A stretch of 44,740 nucleotides of DNA. It comes from a virus. This document shows, piece by piece, positions 31,145 through 40,300 of the stretch. A program made the translations under genes and the position numbers. Within the stretch, counting starts at the first letter, position 1, and every line of letters begins with the position of its first letter. Location: the IMG/VR virus record IMGVR_UViG_3300042520_001052, positions 1 to 44,740 of that record; one strand, 5' to 3'. Below the pieces are notes generated by a model, which ran no database searches, had not been told where the DNA came from, and saw nothing but the letters and a program-made list of their open reading frames with translations.

Positions 31145-31651
31145 ATGTATGAAAAATACAAAGTACTATCTATAGTGGACTGGAATAACCTATTTTTATA
31201 CGAGCCAGACTGTGGCAACATGTATTATAGGTATTTCAATGGTGCTGAATTCATAAAAGGCACACTAATTACCAGTGTGCACGATGGTTACATTACTGCT
31301 AAAACCAGAGGTAGCTATTTTAGAGCACACATTATAGCTGTAATACTAATGACAGGTAAGTATCCAGATGAATCTTTTGAGGTTGACCATGTTAATAGGG
31401 ATAGAAAAGATAATCGTTGGTCAAATCTAAGATTAGCTACAAGAACACAAAATCAAGCTAATAAATCTTTGCAGAAAAATAATACACACGGAAGTAAAAA
31501 CGTATCTTTTGATAAAGGCTATTGGCGTGTATTAGTAACATGTAAAGGTAAGAGATACGATGGTGGTAGATTTAGTAACAAAGAGGATGCAATAAATAAA
31601 GCTACTGAGCTAAGAAATAAAGTGTTCGGGGAGTTCGCATGTCATGCTTGA
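31145..31651 (+). CDS. HNH homing endonuclease with AP2-like C-terminal domain (second copy)
   Basis: A 168-aa protein with the same architecture as the copy at 23337. HNH motif: VDHVNRDRKDNR with D81, H82, N84, N90, and N94 in NLRLATRTQN. Residues 112-160 form the AP2-like part (GSKNVSFDKGYWRVLVT). The two copies are clearly related but diverged. It lies between the polymerase and the DUF3987-type ATPase and overlaps the latter by eight bases, as the first copy does with its downstream neighbour. It brings GGGGAG as ribosome site for that gene. Confidence 0.88.
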   Translation: MYEKYKVLSIVDWNNLFLYEPDCGNMYYRYFNGAEFIKGTLITSVHDGYITAKTRGSYFRAHIIAVILMTGKYPDESFEVDHVNRDRKDNRWSNLRLATRTQNQANKSLQKNNTHGSKNVSFDKGYWRVLVTCKGKRYDGGRFSNKEDAINKATELRNKVFGEFACHA

Positions 31652-32963
31652 TATTAATACCTACCCAGAAGAATCATTCTTTACACTCTACTTTAAATAT
31701 TGTGGATATCCTCACAATACAGAAGCCTCTCTAACAGTACATCGCTGGTGCGCAATATCAGTATTAGGTGCAATGTTAGGAAGACAATTCGTTTTCCCTT
31801 TTGGCGATGGAGAGCTATTACCCAATAGCTTTATCCAAATAATAGGAGTGCCAGCTACTAGGAAATCAACCGCTATTAAGCAATCTAAAAAGCTTCTTAA
31901 GCGTTATGGTTATGGTAGTTTCGCACCTGAAAAGATTAGCTTAGAGAAATTCTTAATGGAACTACATGAGCTTACTTGGGGCACTGAGAGTGGTGAAACT
32001 GATACCAGTCCAGAACAATCATTTGAGTCTAGCATATTCGGTTCAGATAATCCTAAAGAAGCAGCAGAGCTATTAGATATAGCTGAAATGTATATTGCTA
32101 GCGATGAGTTTGTAGACTTCATCGGCCGTAATAACGTAGACTTCATCAGCTTATTAGGTACACTCTGGGACTATGCTGGAGTGTATGACAGGAAACTGAA
32201 ACATTCTAAAGCAGTCTATATTAACAACCCTACCATTAATATTATTGCTGGTAATACCCATGAAGGTTTCAATCAGGCTTTCCCGCCAGACATACAAGGT
32301 CAGGGATTCTTCAGTCGATTACTTCTTATTCATGCAGAACCTACTGGTCGCAAGATTACTATCCCTAAAGCTCCTAGTAATACGGATGTGGAAGCAATAG
32401 TAGCAATGATGCATAAAATCAAGAGCACTTGTATTGGTGCAGCAAAACATACAGAGCAAGCAGAGCAGTTAGTAGAAAAGCTCTATCATAGCTGGAAACC
32501 ATTAGAGGATACTAGATTTGAGCATTACTCAGGTCGAAGATTAACTCACTTATTAAAACTATCATTAGTATGTGCAGCAGCCAGGTTATCAAGAGAGATT
32601 CATTCTTGTGATGTTCTTATGGCTAACACGCTACTGACCTTCGCTGAGTACCAAATGCCTAAAGCTATGGGCCACTTTGGTAAGGGAAGAAACTCAGCAA
32701 TAACTCACAAAATCTTAGCTGCCATTAATGCAGCAGATGAACCAGTAACAATGGCAGAAATCATGAAGCTAATACATACTGATGTTGATAAGCTCTCTGA
32801 TGTTCCCAATTTGGTAGCAGAGCTACAAGCTACTAATAAGATTCAGGCAGTAAAGACAGCTAAGGGTAATGGCTTCTTAGCAGTACATGCTGCAAGAGCA
32901 ATTGCTGATACAGCATTGATTAAACCATCATGGTTAGCAGCAGAAGAAACAAAACTTTCTTAA
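31644..32963 (+). CDS. DUF3987-type ATPase (primase-helicase-like)
   Basis: A 439-aa protein. Walker A GVPATRKST (68-76), a Walker B-like region near residue 155 (IASDEFVDFIG), and a sensor-like GNTHEGF motif with RLLLIHAEP downstream. This is the pattern of the DUF3987 / phage primase-helicase ATPase domain. The C-terminal 90 residues look like a winged helix (AAINAADEPVTMAEIMKLI). It probably works with the SF1 helicase and the polymerase at the replication fork. No zinc-binding primase domain was seen. Confidence 0.75.
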   Translation: MLDINTYPEESFFTLYFKYCGYPHNTEASLTVHRWCAISVLGAMLGRQFVFPFGDGELLPNSFIQIIGVPATRKSTAIKQSKKLLKRYGYGSFAPEKISLEKFLMELHELTWGTESGETDTSPEQSFESSIFGSDNPKEAAELLDIAEMYIASDEFVDFIGRNNVDFISLLGTLWDYAGVYDRKLKHSKAVYINNPTINIIAGNTHEGFNQAFPPDIQGQGFFSRLLLIHAEPTGRKITIPKAPSNTDVEAIVAMMHKIKSTCIGAAKHTEQAEQLVEKLYHSWKPLEDTRFEHYSGRRLTHLLKLSLVCAAARLSREIHSCDVLMANTLLTFAEYQMPKAMGHFGKGRNSAITHKILAAINAADEPVTMAEIMKLIHTDVDKLSDVPNLVAELQATNKIQAVKTAKGNGFLAVHAARAIADTALIKPSWLAAEETKLS

Positions 32964-32998
32964 TTCCTATTAAGGGCATTGCCCAGGAGTAACATATT

Positions 32999-34579
32999 AT
33001 GAGTGATAGAATAAGACCAAGTGATTTACCTTACGCTGGTGACAGACCAAGTGGTGTAGGGTTATGTAAGAATAGCAATGGTGATTTGCTATGGGATAGC
33101 GGTAGTAATATTAGTAACACTAGTAGTTGGTCTGGTGAATTTTTAAATAAACCTGTTTTGGTCGTAATCGGCGACAGCATTAATGCCGGTCAAAACTATA
33201 TTGATTCAGCAGTCACGCTATCAGGCTCCGGCAATATAGGCACAATTGGCACGTTTGGCGGTAACACAGTACCAGGACAAACCATTTTTATATCAGGTGT
33301 TGCTCAAGAGGAGTGGAACGGTGAAAAAATAGTTGCAACGTATGATTCAGCAACCAGCACGATCACATTTATTAACAGCATGACATTAACCGCAAGCCCG
33401 ACCGCAAAAGCGGGCATGGCTATCAATGTGTTAGTTGATAACTTCACAAATCAAAGGGCTTTTTTACATAATTTTAATGCGGCTATTGGTAACTACTACG
33501 ACATTAGAAATCGTGCAGTATCAGGCACCACCAGCGCCGAAACGTTAGCTAATTTTTCAGAGCATGTACTGTCGTTAAATCCGGCTGTTATCTATGACAA
33601 CTGCGGGATCAATGACGTTAATTCTGGCACCGTAGCCGAGGCCGATACCATTGCAAATATAACAGCCATGGCTGACCTTGCAGCGAGCAACGGCATCAAA
33701 TACTGGCGTGCTGAAATAACGCCTATCCTTGAAACTGGCTCAAGCTACAGTTTAGCCAAGAAAAAACAAATTCTTAGAATCAATCAAGCTATTCGTCGAT
33801 TGGCTGATATTTATCCAAATTTTGTTTTAATCCCGGCCAATGCGGCATTAACAAACAAAAGCACTGGAAATGGCGTGACAAGCTATTGGAGTGATGCGAC
33901 AGGTATTCATCCAAACTCCAACGGTATGCACCAGATTTACAAGCTGCTGCTTGCCACGTTTTCTAGCCAGTATCCTGTTGCTTCTCCTCTTATTACTGAT
34001 GGCAATTTGTCTTATAACTACGACAACGCCAGCAAACAAGCAGTAAGAAATCCATTGATGCTGGGCACTCAGGCGGCATCAGGCACAGGCGTTTCAGGCA
34101 ATATCCCTACAAACTGCTCGGCAGGATGGGATACAAGAGCAGGCACGGGAACAGTCACGTTTTCGGTTGCTAATCGCTCAGATGGTTACGGGCAAAATAT
34201 TGTGGCATTGATTGGTGGCACTACTAACGACAACGACCGCATATTTATCAGGCCAACAATCGATAAAGCAGCTTTCGTTAATGGTGATATTGTGCGTTTC
34301 AGTATGTCATGCAAACGCACCGGCGCGGCTAATTTAAGAGCTGTTCAAATCGGTTTGTTTAATTCGTCAACATACTGGAACGCAAACAATCAAGGCGCTG
34401 ATCCTGGCTCTGGATTTGATGCAATTACAGATGATGTTGAATTAACCCTAGTCAGTAAGCCGATATTGTGGGGCGACTGGCAAACGCTGATGAACGCTCT
34501 CAATATCTGGGTGGTGTTTAAGGCTGGTGCTACTGGGACTTTTGAGTTTGGGCGTGTTTCACTAGAGAAGGTCGGATGA
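32999..34579 (+). CDS. SGNH/GDSL hydrolase, possible carbohydrate esterase of the virion
   Basis: A 526-aa protein. SGNH blocks: GDS with S60 (VVIGDSINAG), G176 (AVSGTT), GIND with N205 and DATGIHPN with D299 and H304 (usual spacing is D-x-x-H). The N-terminus (MSDRIRPSDLPYAGD) looks like a fibre attachment segment. Residues about 350-526 form a beta-rich module typical of carbohydrate-binding domains. Such proteins deacetylate surface sugars. It lies on the plus strand among early genes, unlike every other virion gene here, and by eye has more GC-rich codons, which suggests recent acquisition. Confidence 0.75.
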   Translation: MSDRIRPSDLPYAGDRPSGVGLCKNSNGDLLWDSGSNISNTSSWSGEFLNKPVLVVIGDSINAGQNYIDSAVTLSGSGNIGTIGTFGGNTVPGQTIFISGVAQEEWNGEKIVATYDSATSTITFINSMTLTASPTAKAGMAINVLVDNFTNQRAFLHNFNAAIGNYYDIRNRAVSGTTSAETLANFSEHVLSLNPAVIYDNCGINDVNSGTVAEADTIANITAMADLAASNGIKYWRAEITPILETGSSYSLAKKKQILRINQAIRRLADIYPNFVLIPANAALTNKSTGNGVTSYWSDATGIHPNSNGMHQIYKLLLATFSSQYPVASPLITDGNLSYNYDNASKQAVRNPLMLGTQAASGTGVSGNIPTNCSAGWDTRAGTGTVTFSVANRSDGYGQNIVALIGGTTNDNDRIFIRPTIDKAAFVNGDIVRFSMSCKRTGAANLRAVQIGLFNSSTYWNANNQGADPGSGFDAITDDVELTLVSKPILWGDWQTLMNALNIWVVFKAGATGTFEFGRVSLEKVG

Positions 34580-34623
34580 TGACCGAAAAACAAAAACGCC
34601 TAATAGCATAAGGAGCCATTACT

Positions 34624-34839
34624 ATGCCAACACCAGAAGAATGTACTAACCTAAAGGTAGCACATGCTTCTCTTGATAAAAGAGTTGATGCTATCGCGGA
34701 AAGACTTGATGAAGTCTTAGATGAAATTAAAGCTATAAGAGCTTGGGCCTCTAAGTGGGGAACTGCTCTGATGTTAGTAGCCTTACTTGGTAAGGATGCA
34801 ATACCGATACTGAGTAAGGTATTTGGTATTACTGGATAG
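34624..34839 (+). CDS. Candidate holin, 71 aa
   Basis: ATG 34624 with AAGGAG upstream. Residues 5-45 form a charged coiled coil (HASLDKRVDAIAERLDEVLDEIK) and residues 47-66 a hydrophobic helix (WGTALMLVALLGKDAIPIL). The shape, small size and position suggest a holin-like or membrane anchor protein. No lysozyme gene lies beside it, so this is inference. Confidence 0.45.
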   Translation: MPTPEECTNLKVAHASLDKRVDAIAERLDEVLDEIKAIRAWASKWGTALMLVALLGKDAIPILSKVFGITG

Positions 34840-34857
34840 TCAGGATTTAGGAATCCA

Positions 34858-34871
34858 TGACAAGGATGTCA
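34858..34871 (+). other. Hairpin with AAGGAT loop
   Basis: TGAC and GTCA pair around AAGGAT (34858-34871); GGATT/AATCC (34843-34856) forms another hairpin just before it. They occupy the gap between the candidate holin and the next gene. Related hairpins lie at 7294, 27777 and 37321. Confidence 0.5.
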
Positions 34872-34896
34872 CCATCACAATAATAGGAGTCATAAT

Positions 34897-35082
34897 GTGG
34901 ATATGATAGGCGCAGTAATACAAGCTATAATGTTCTTCTTTGGTATTTGGGAAGAGCATAAGGCTATTGATGAATTCTGCCAACAGGTACAAGAGGCAGG
35001 TATGATACCATATCCAGTAGCTGATGCTGATATGGATAAACTTAAAGAGTGTGCTGAGAGGCAGCAGGAGCAATCAAAATGA
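34897..35082 (+). CDS. Small protein with N-terminal hydrophobic helix, 61 aa
   Basis: GTG 34897 is preferred because GGAG lies seven bases upstream; an ATG just before it meets a stop after three codons. Residues 3-17 are hydrophobic (MIGAVIQAIMFFFGI), followed by a charged helix with two cysteines. It could be an anchor, spanin-like, or lysis-related protein. Its end overlaps the dUTPase start. Confidence 0.5.
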   Translation: MDMIGAVIQAIMFFFGIWEEHKAIDEFCQQVQEAGMIPYPVADADMDKLKECAERQQEQSK

Positions 35083-35537
35083 TGCAATACATAAGAACTG
35101 AAATAGCACAAGAGCTAGAACTGTATGAAAAAGGGCTAGTGCCAAGTACTCCTGGCAGCGCAGGTATTGACCTGTATGTGGCAGAGGAGAGACCAATAAC
35201 ACTACATCACAGTGTTCTTACGGTTATCAGAACAGGTCTGCACTTATGGACTAATGATAGCAGTTTGATTACTATTCTAGCCCCAAGATCAAGTTCTGAT
35301 TTCCGCCTTACTAATACTCTTGGATTCATTGACTCAGATTATCAGGGTGAGTTGATGATAAGAGCCTTGGCTAATAGCGAGGATAGACTTATTACTTTCC
35401 AGCCTGGAGATAAGTTTGCCCAAATGTTTATATTACCAGTAATAAGCCCTGTGCAAATTGCCGCTATCGAAGTTGATAACTTTAGCATGACTACTGATAG
35501 AGGTACTGGCGGTTTCGGAAGTACTGGTAAGAGGTAA
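35079..35537 (+). CDS. dut: dUTPase
   Basis: A 152-aa protein. The five trimeric dUTPase motifs are present: I AGIDLYV, II APRSSSD, III NTLGFIDSDYQGEL, IV GDKFAQMFILP, V RGTGGFGSTG. It hydrolyses dUTP to dUMP and pyrophosphate, keeping uracil out of phage DNA and supplying dUMP. Motif V is close to the C-terminus, as expected. It overlaps the preceding gene by four bases. Confidence 0.95.
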   Translation: MMQYIRTEIAQELELYEKGLVPSTPGSAGIDLYVAEERPITLHHSVLTVIRTGLHLWTNDSSLITILAPRSSSDFRLTNTLGFIDSDYQGELMIRALANSEDRLITFQPGDKFAQMFILPVISPVQIAAIEVDNFSMTTDRGTGGFGSTGKR

Positions 35538-35552
35538 GAGAGGTATGCACTA

Positions 35553-35699
35553 ATGGGCTATCATAAATGTCCAGCGTGTGGAAGCACAGCTTGGAGAGTA
35601 TATTATAGTAGGAAGATAATGGAGTGTCATGATTGTCTCAGGCAATTTAGCATTGATGAGATAATGGGCAAAATAACAATTAAGCACCAAAGAGGATAG
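35553..35699 (+). CDS. Zinc-ribbon mini-protein, 48 aa
   Basis: ATG 35553, TAG 35697-35699, AGAGG upstream. Two CxxC knuckles, C6/C9 (CPAC) and C25/C28 (CHDC), spaced as in zinc ribbons, with a basic C-terminus (GKITIKHQRG). It resembles the small zinc proteins that phages use to modify host transcription or restriction; no evidence for either here. Confidence 0.7.
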   Translation: MGYHKCPACGSTAWRVYYSRKIMECHDCLRQFSIDEIMGKITIKHQRG

Positions 35700-35702
35700 G
35701 AT

Positions 35703-35990
35703 ATGAGCAATGATATTGAAGCAACTTTGCAAGAACGTGGTAATCGCTATGGGCCTTTTGATGGTCATGCAGCTATTACGCAAGCATTGAAGGAAGTTAT
35801 GAATAATTCAGTAGATGAAGTTGAAACTAACTGGGCATTGCTATCGGCAAGCCAAAAAGAGGCACTTGAAATGATAGCTCACAAGATAGGTCGCATCCTT
35901 AATGGTGACCCAAATTATGATGACTCATGGCGGGACATTGCAGGCTATGCAGAACTGATAGTTAAGCAACTTAACGGTGAGGGATTATAG
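35703..35990 (+). CDS. DUF6378-type conserved phage protein
   Basis: The pattern LQERGNRYGPFDGHAAI, then SASQKEALEMIAHKIGRILNG, then NYDDSWRDIAGYAELI is a well-known small phage protein family of unknown function (DUF6378). Entirely helical, 95 aa. It starts four bases after the zinc-ribbon gene. The family is often found near nucleotide metabolism genes, and here it follows the dUTPase, so a role in nucleotide pools is plausible but not proved. Confidence 0.8.
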   Translation: MSNDIEATLQERGNRYGPFDGHAAITQALKEVMNNSVDEVETNWALLSASQKEALEMIAHKIGRILNGDPNYDDSWRDIAGYAELIVKQLNGEGL

Positions 35991-35993
35991 GGT

Positions 35994-36599
35994 ATGATAT
36001 TAACTAAGCTTAAAGAGGCTGGTTGGGAGCAAGCTCTATTAGGAATGTCTCTCAGCTATTACGATCATAGTAATGACCTACAGTCTTGGTGGGAAGTTCA
36101 GCTACCTAAAGCTATTAAGAGAGCAGAGAAGCTGGCTCATATGGGAGGCAATTCAGGGGAATCTAAATTCTTGGAAAGCATCCAAGTATGGTTATTCATA
36201 CAGGGTACCAGAGGTTTCTGGCAAGAGTTTGACACCTATAGAATTGGTATTACTAAGCAGTCAGCCAGTACTATGCACACTCTCAGTAAGAGAGCAGTAG
36301 CTACTAACGACTTCAGTCCTAACACCCATCCAGGAACAATAGTAACATTCAATGCTAGACTGCTTGATTACCACAATCCAGACCATCCAGCCTATCATGA
36401 CGTCACTGTACTTAAGGATAATCTGCCAGAGGGTTGGCTGCAAGAGAGGGTAGTATGCACTAATTATAAAGTATTACAGCATATCTATAATCAGCGCCAT
36501 AAGCATCGCTATAAGTATTGGCCCCAAATGATGGCTGACTTGATAGCACAACTGGGTCACCCAGAATATATTATTAGGCAGGAGAATCAAAATGAATGA
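35994..36599 (+). CDS. Hypothetical protein with ThyX-like pattern
   Basis: A 201-aa protein. The segment RGFWQEFDTYRIGITKQSAS (about residues 78-97), followed by TMHTL, recalls the RHRxxSxNxxS region of flavin-dependent thymidylate synthases, and the end (CTNYKVLQHIYNQRHKHRYKYWPQ) recalls the C-terminal substrate-binding region. The classic RHR motif is not intact, so an inactive or divergent relative is likely. It lies beside dUTPase and the DUF6378 gene, which would fit a dUMP-to-dTMP role. Confidence 0.5.
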   Translation: MILTKLKEAGWEQALLGMSLSYYDHSNDLQSWWEVQLPKAIKRAEKLAHMGGNSGESKFLESIQVWLFIQGTRGFWQEFDTYRIGITKQSASTMHTLSKRAVATNDFSPNTHPGTIVTFNARLLDYHNPDHPAYHDVTVLKDNLPEGWLQERVVCTNYKVLQHIYNQRHKHRYKYWPQMMADLIAQLGHPEYIIRQENQNE

Positions 36600-37008
36600 C
36601 AGAATGTTAGAAAAGTTAGATGATATTGATGGTAGGCCCGCTGGACTTGACAGCGATGGAAATCAGCTCTATTACCAGCTACTTCCTAGGGAGCTTATTG
36701 AGCTTAACATGGAGATAGCACTTAAGCATCCCAAATTGCAGCAACTTCTTAATGAAGGATTGAGATCTGATGCTTATGATATGAGTACCTTCTTTGGCAT
36801 CATATTCAGCTATTGCGGTATTGCCCAAGATGGCATGTATGAAGTGGGCGAAATGGCTGAGCAAGCTACCAGGGCACTTGTCAATAAGAGGGAGAATATG
36901 GCTGTCAGTGTTAATACCATCCCGACAGCGCAAGGGCTAGTGCAGCATATCATTGATATGAAGGAAGGTAACAAGGAGGTTGAGATTGTGACTAGCAGTA
37001 AGCATTAA
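36592..37008 (+). CDS. Hypothetical protein, 138 aa
   Basis: Overlaps the preceding gene by eight bases. Begins MNDRMLEKLDDIDGRPAG; helices near 38-56 and 98-116. A GIIFSYCGIAQDGMYEVGEMAEQ segment in the middle. No family was recognised. It may be a partner of the ThyX-like protein by position only. Confidence 0.6.
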   Translation: MNDRMLEKLDDIDGRPAGLDSDGNQLYYQLLPRELIELNMEIALKHPKLQQLLNEGLRSDAYDMSTFFGIIFSYCGIAQDGMYEVGEMAEQATRALVNKRENMAVSVNTIPTAQGLVQHIIDMKEGNKEVEIVTSSKH

Positions 37009-37031
37009 TTAATATTAACTTGGAGAATATT

Positions 37032-37262
37032 ATGGCAGAATTAAAAATATCAGGCTTTGAATTGCTACAACCTCATGAGCAGCGGGTAGTAGAAGAATAC
37101 AAAGAACTGAATGATAGGCATACAAAACTTACATTCTTTACGTCAACGCATCAGTTTCATGTGTTGCAAGATATCGATAAGGAATTACTATTTCAACAAC
37201 AGGCTATTATGACCAAGTATCTAGCTATCTTGGAGCAAAGAATAGCTAGATTTATTAACTAA
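37032..37262 (+). CDS. Small conserved-type phage protein, 76 aa
   Basis: ATG 37032 has GGAG six bases upstream and is preferred over an earlier start at 37020. The pattern QPHEQRVVEEYKELNDRHTKL, then QQAIMTKYLAILEQRIARF at the end, resembles a small helical protein present in many phages of proteobacteria, without known function. Last gene of the plus-strand block. Confidence 0.65.
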   Translation: MAELKISGFELLQPHEQRVVEEYKELNDRHTKLTFFTSTHQFHVLQDIDKELLFQQQAIMTKYLAILEQRIARFIN

Positions 37263-37280
37263 TAGCATCTTAGCAAGCAT

Positions 37281-37316
37281 AAAAAAGTCCTAGCCAGTAC
37301 TGATACCAGCTAGGAC
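37281..37316 (-). terminator. Leftward rho-independent terminator of the late block
   Basis: GTCCTAGC (37287-37294) pairs perfectly with GCTAGGAC (37309-37316). Read on the minus strand the hairpin is followed by TTTTTT (37286-37281). It ends transcription of the late genes just after the 1654-aa gene. Plus-strand transcripts entering from the left meet the hairpin but no T run. Confidence 0.85.
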
Positions 37317-37320
37317 AGTG

Positions 37321-37334
37321 CAACATCCTTGTCA
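37321..37334 (-). other. Hairpin with AAGGAT loop after the last late gene
   Basis: On the minus strand TGAC AAGGAT GTTG forms a short hairpin (one wobble pair), between the stop of the 1654-aa gene and the terminator. Its core is the same as at 34858. Confidence 0.4.
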
Positions 37335-37358
37335 TTCAGAGCAATCTAGTATCAGCTA

Positions 37359-40300
37359 CTATTCTTCACTCTCAGGTTGAGTGAAATCATTAAGCTGTAT
37401 CCCACCCATCATATTCTGCATGTGAATGGAATCCTGTGATTTCATCAGCTTGCTTATCCTATTACTTACGCTAACATTAGCATCCTTTTGTAATCTAGCA
37501 AAGTATCTATTCCATCCATTCTGCTTACCACCTAGTTTGATATACTCTTGTTGGAAGCTATGCAAGTCATCCTCAGTAAGCTCCTGATTACCAGTTACCT
37601 TACTCTTAATAGTTGACCCCAATGCTTTCATCTGGTCATCATGTTTAGCCTTATAGACAGTACTACGATAACTGGCATCAAGAGCAAGAGCTTCATCCAT
37701 TGGCTTAGCGCCTGCCAGCCTTGTCAGATTCACCATACTCATAAGGTCATTAGCAGCAATCAGTGAACCTTGTCTGCTGGTTGCATAACTCTTACCAGTA
37801 GGGCCGAAAGCTTCTAGGACTTGCGCCAAGCCAGTAAGAGGTCTGCTGATTCCGTTATGCTCTAAGCCTTGCAGCAAGCTAGTAGTTACAGAACCGCCTC
37901 CAGCAATCTTATCCACTGTATCTACAAAGTTACTAATGAAGCGAGCACCAATACTGACAGCAGGAATATCAGCAGGATTAAGTGGCACCACTGTTATATT
38001 CCTTGGATTGACATCACCCCTAGTATACATATTAGTTTTCAAGCCTGGATGAATGAGTCCACCAACATTGGATAGCGCACCATACATGAACCAATCAGCT
38101 ACATCCTTGTCCATACTAGCATAAGCTTTAGCAAACATGTCAGTATGGTCGCCATTACCAGCAGCGCCACCTACAATATGAGTATTGATAGCTTGAAATG
38201 CTGGCAGCCCTGACATGCCATATATGCTACCCTGAGCTGTCATCATCAAAGCTGCACTCTTAGCACTACCATTACTGACATAGCGAAAGAAGTTATTCAT
38301 CATTGTAATAGTATAAGTTTGGTATAATCCTACAGCTTGACCGATGGGGCCATTAAACATCATTGGTCGCTGGCTAGCAAGATAGATACCATTAGTTCTA
38401 TTGACAAATGTCTGAATAGCAGATTCGGCAAGCCTCTCTGTGATGATGCCTTGACTGACAGCAATATCAGTAATCTGCTTAGCCACAAGAGCCGCTGTCA
38501 GTCTAGTCATCTCCTCAGCATAAGCATTACCTGTCAGCTCAGAACCTCGTTTAAGGAATCTCTGAGTCTTGTCGAAAGCAAGAGTAATCTTACCTTCCAA
38601 ATCAAGTTGGTATTCCTTACCAGTAAGTGCAAGAGTATCCACAATATCTGATACATCATTCACATGTCTAGTACTGAATCCTCTCTCAGCAGCCCAAGCG
38701 CGCATTTCAGGTTTGAAGCTATCCTTAAGAGCATTAGCAATAAGCTTGTGAGTACTGAGATAGCTATGCTGTGTGCCAGGAATGGTGACATTGCCAAGCT
38801 GAGCTAGCGCTCCAACCGCATCAGTATTGCCAGCCTTAATCTTATCCAGTAAGAACTGAGTCTCAGGTGCAAGCATGACAAGGGAGCCAACCCTATTATT
38901 GATAGCATTAAGAGCATCAAGGCCAAGACCTATGCCCGCAACAATGCTATTAGCCCTTCTGACAAAGGTACCAAGAGCGCCCCTAGGAACCTCATGGTTA
39001 GCAAGTGCATAAGCTACAGCATCGTAATTAACAGTATTGATACCCGCATCTTGAAATGCTTTATTAATAGCATCCAAGTCATCTTGCTTAACAGCACTGC
39101 CAAGACTATGCTTAGCCTCATTCCATAGCTTACTGACTTGCTTATCAGCCCAGTCTTGAGTAAGCTTCATTGGAATCTTATCAGTATTAGGCATGTCAAG
39201 AGCAGTACGGATATAGCTCAGGTAAGGATTATTGCTTTGCTCCTTAGCAAGCTCTCCTGGTTTTTGGAATCCAAGTCTGCTAAGATTCTTATCTGACCAT
39301 CTCTCTGCCAGCTTCTGGAGTTCATCAAATTCCTTGCTATAGAAAGCACCAAATGTCTCATCAAGAAGATTACGCTCCTGCCTATAGTGCCAGTCCATCA
39401 GATGATCTACAATGAGAGAATCCTTAGTTGGTGGCAGATATTCTGATGCTGCCCCTGATCTACCAAGAGCACTATCGAAATAGTTATCAGTAAGAGAATC
39501 CCCTCTCTCGTAATCGCCAATAGCTTTCTTCCATCTATCTACCTCCTTACCTGTAACAGCAGCAGGCTTTCTTACAATACCAGCTTGGAATTCCTCAGGT
39601 ATCAGTGCAAGTTTAGCTTCCAGCTTCTCAGGGTCAGTAGCCCATATCATCTTAGTAGCGCCAGTACCAGTCAGTTGATGGCTATCTGATACGAAAGCAT
39701 AATATGGGTAATCCTTAAGATTGACAGGCGGGGCATAGATAATATCACCATCATAGATTTTGCCACTATTACCAAGTGCTCTTATTTGCTCAAACTTACT
39801 AAGTCTTACCTTATTCAAATCCCTATGCGCTCTGATAAGATTATAAGCTTCCTCAGTTTGGATAGGAATCTCAAGTTTCACATCGCCATTAAGAGCCTTA
39901 GTGCCAGCAAGCACTTCATCATAGCTTTCATGTACTAGCTTCATTTCAGTAGGATGCAGCTTATAGCGCTCGCCAGTATTGCCAATTTGATGCATTACAG
40001 TAACATAATCCATTGTAGCTTTCTGATTGCCATAAAGCTTATAGGCTACAGGATGCAGACTAGCATTGACAGCATTTTTGGTTTCCTGCAGCGTGCGATG
40101 AAAGACAGTACCAATACGCTCAAATACTGAACCTGCTGTCAGATAATTAGAATCAGCAGACTTGAGCATACCGCCGCCAGCGCCAGCTCTTGTTACCTCT
40201 CTCATCATCTGAGTTGGCACTTTAATGAGCTGCTTGAATACTGACTCACCAAGTACTGAAGCTACTGCTGTATCCGCTGCTTGCTCATATATCTTCTGCT

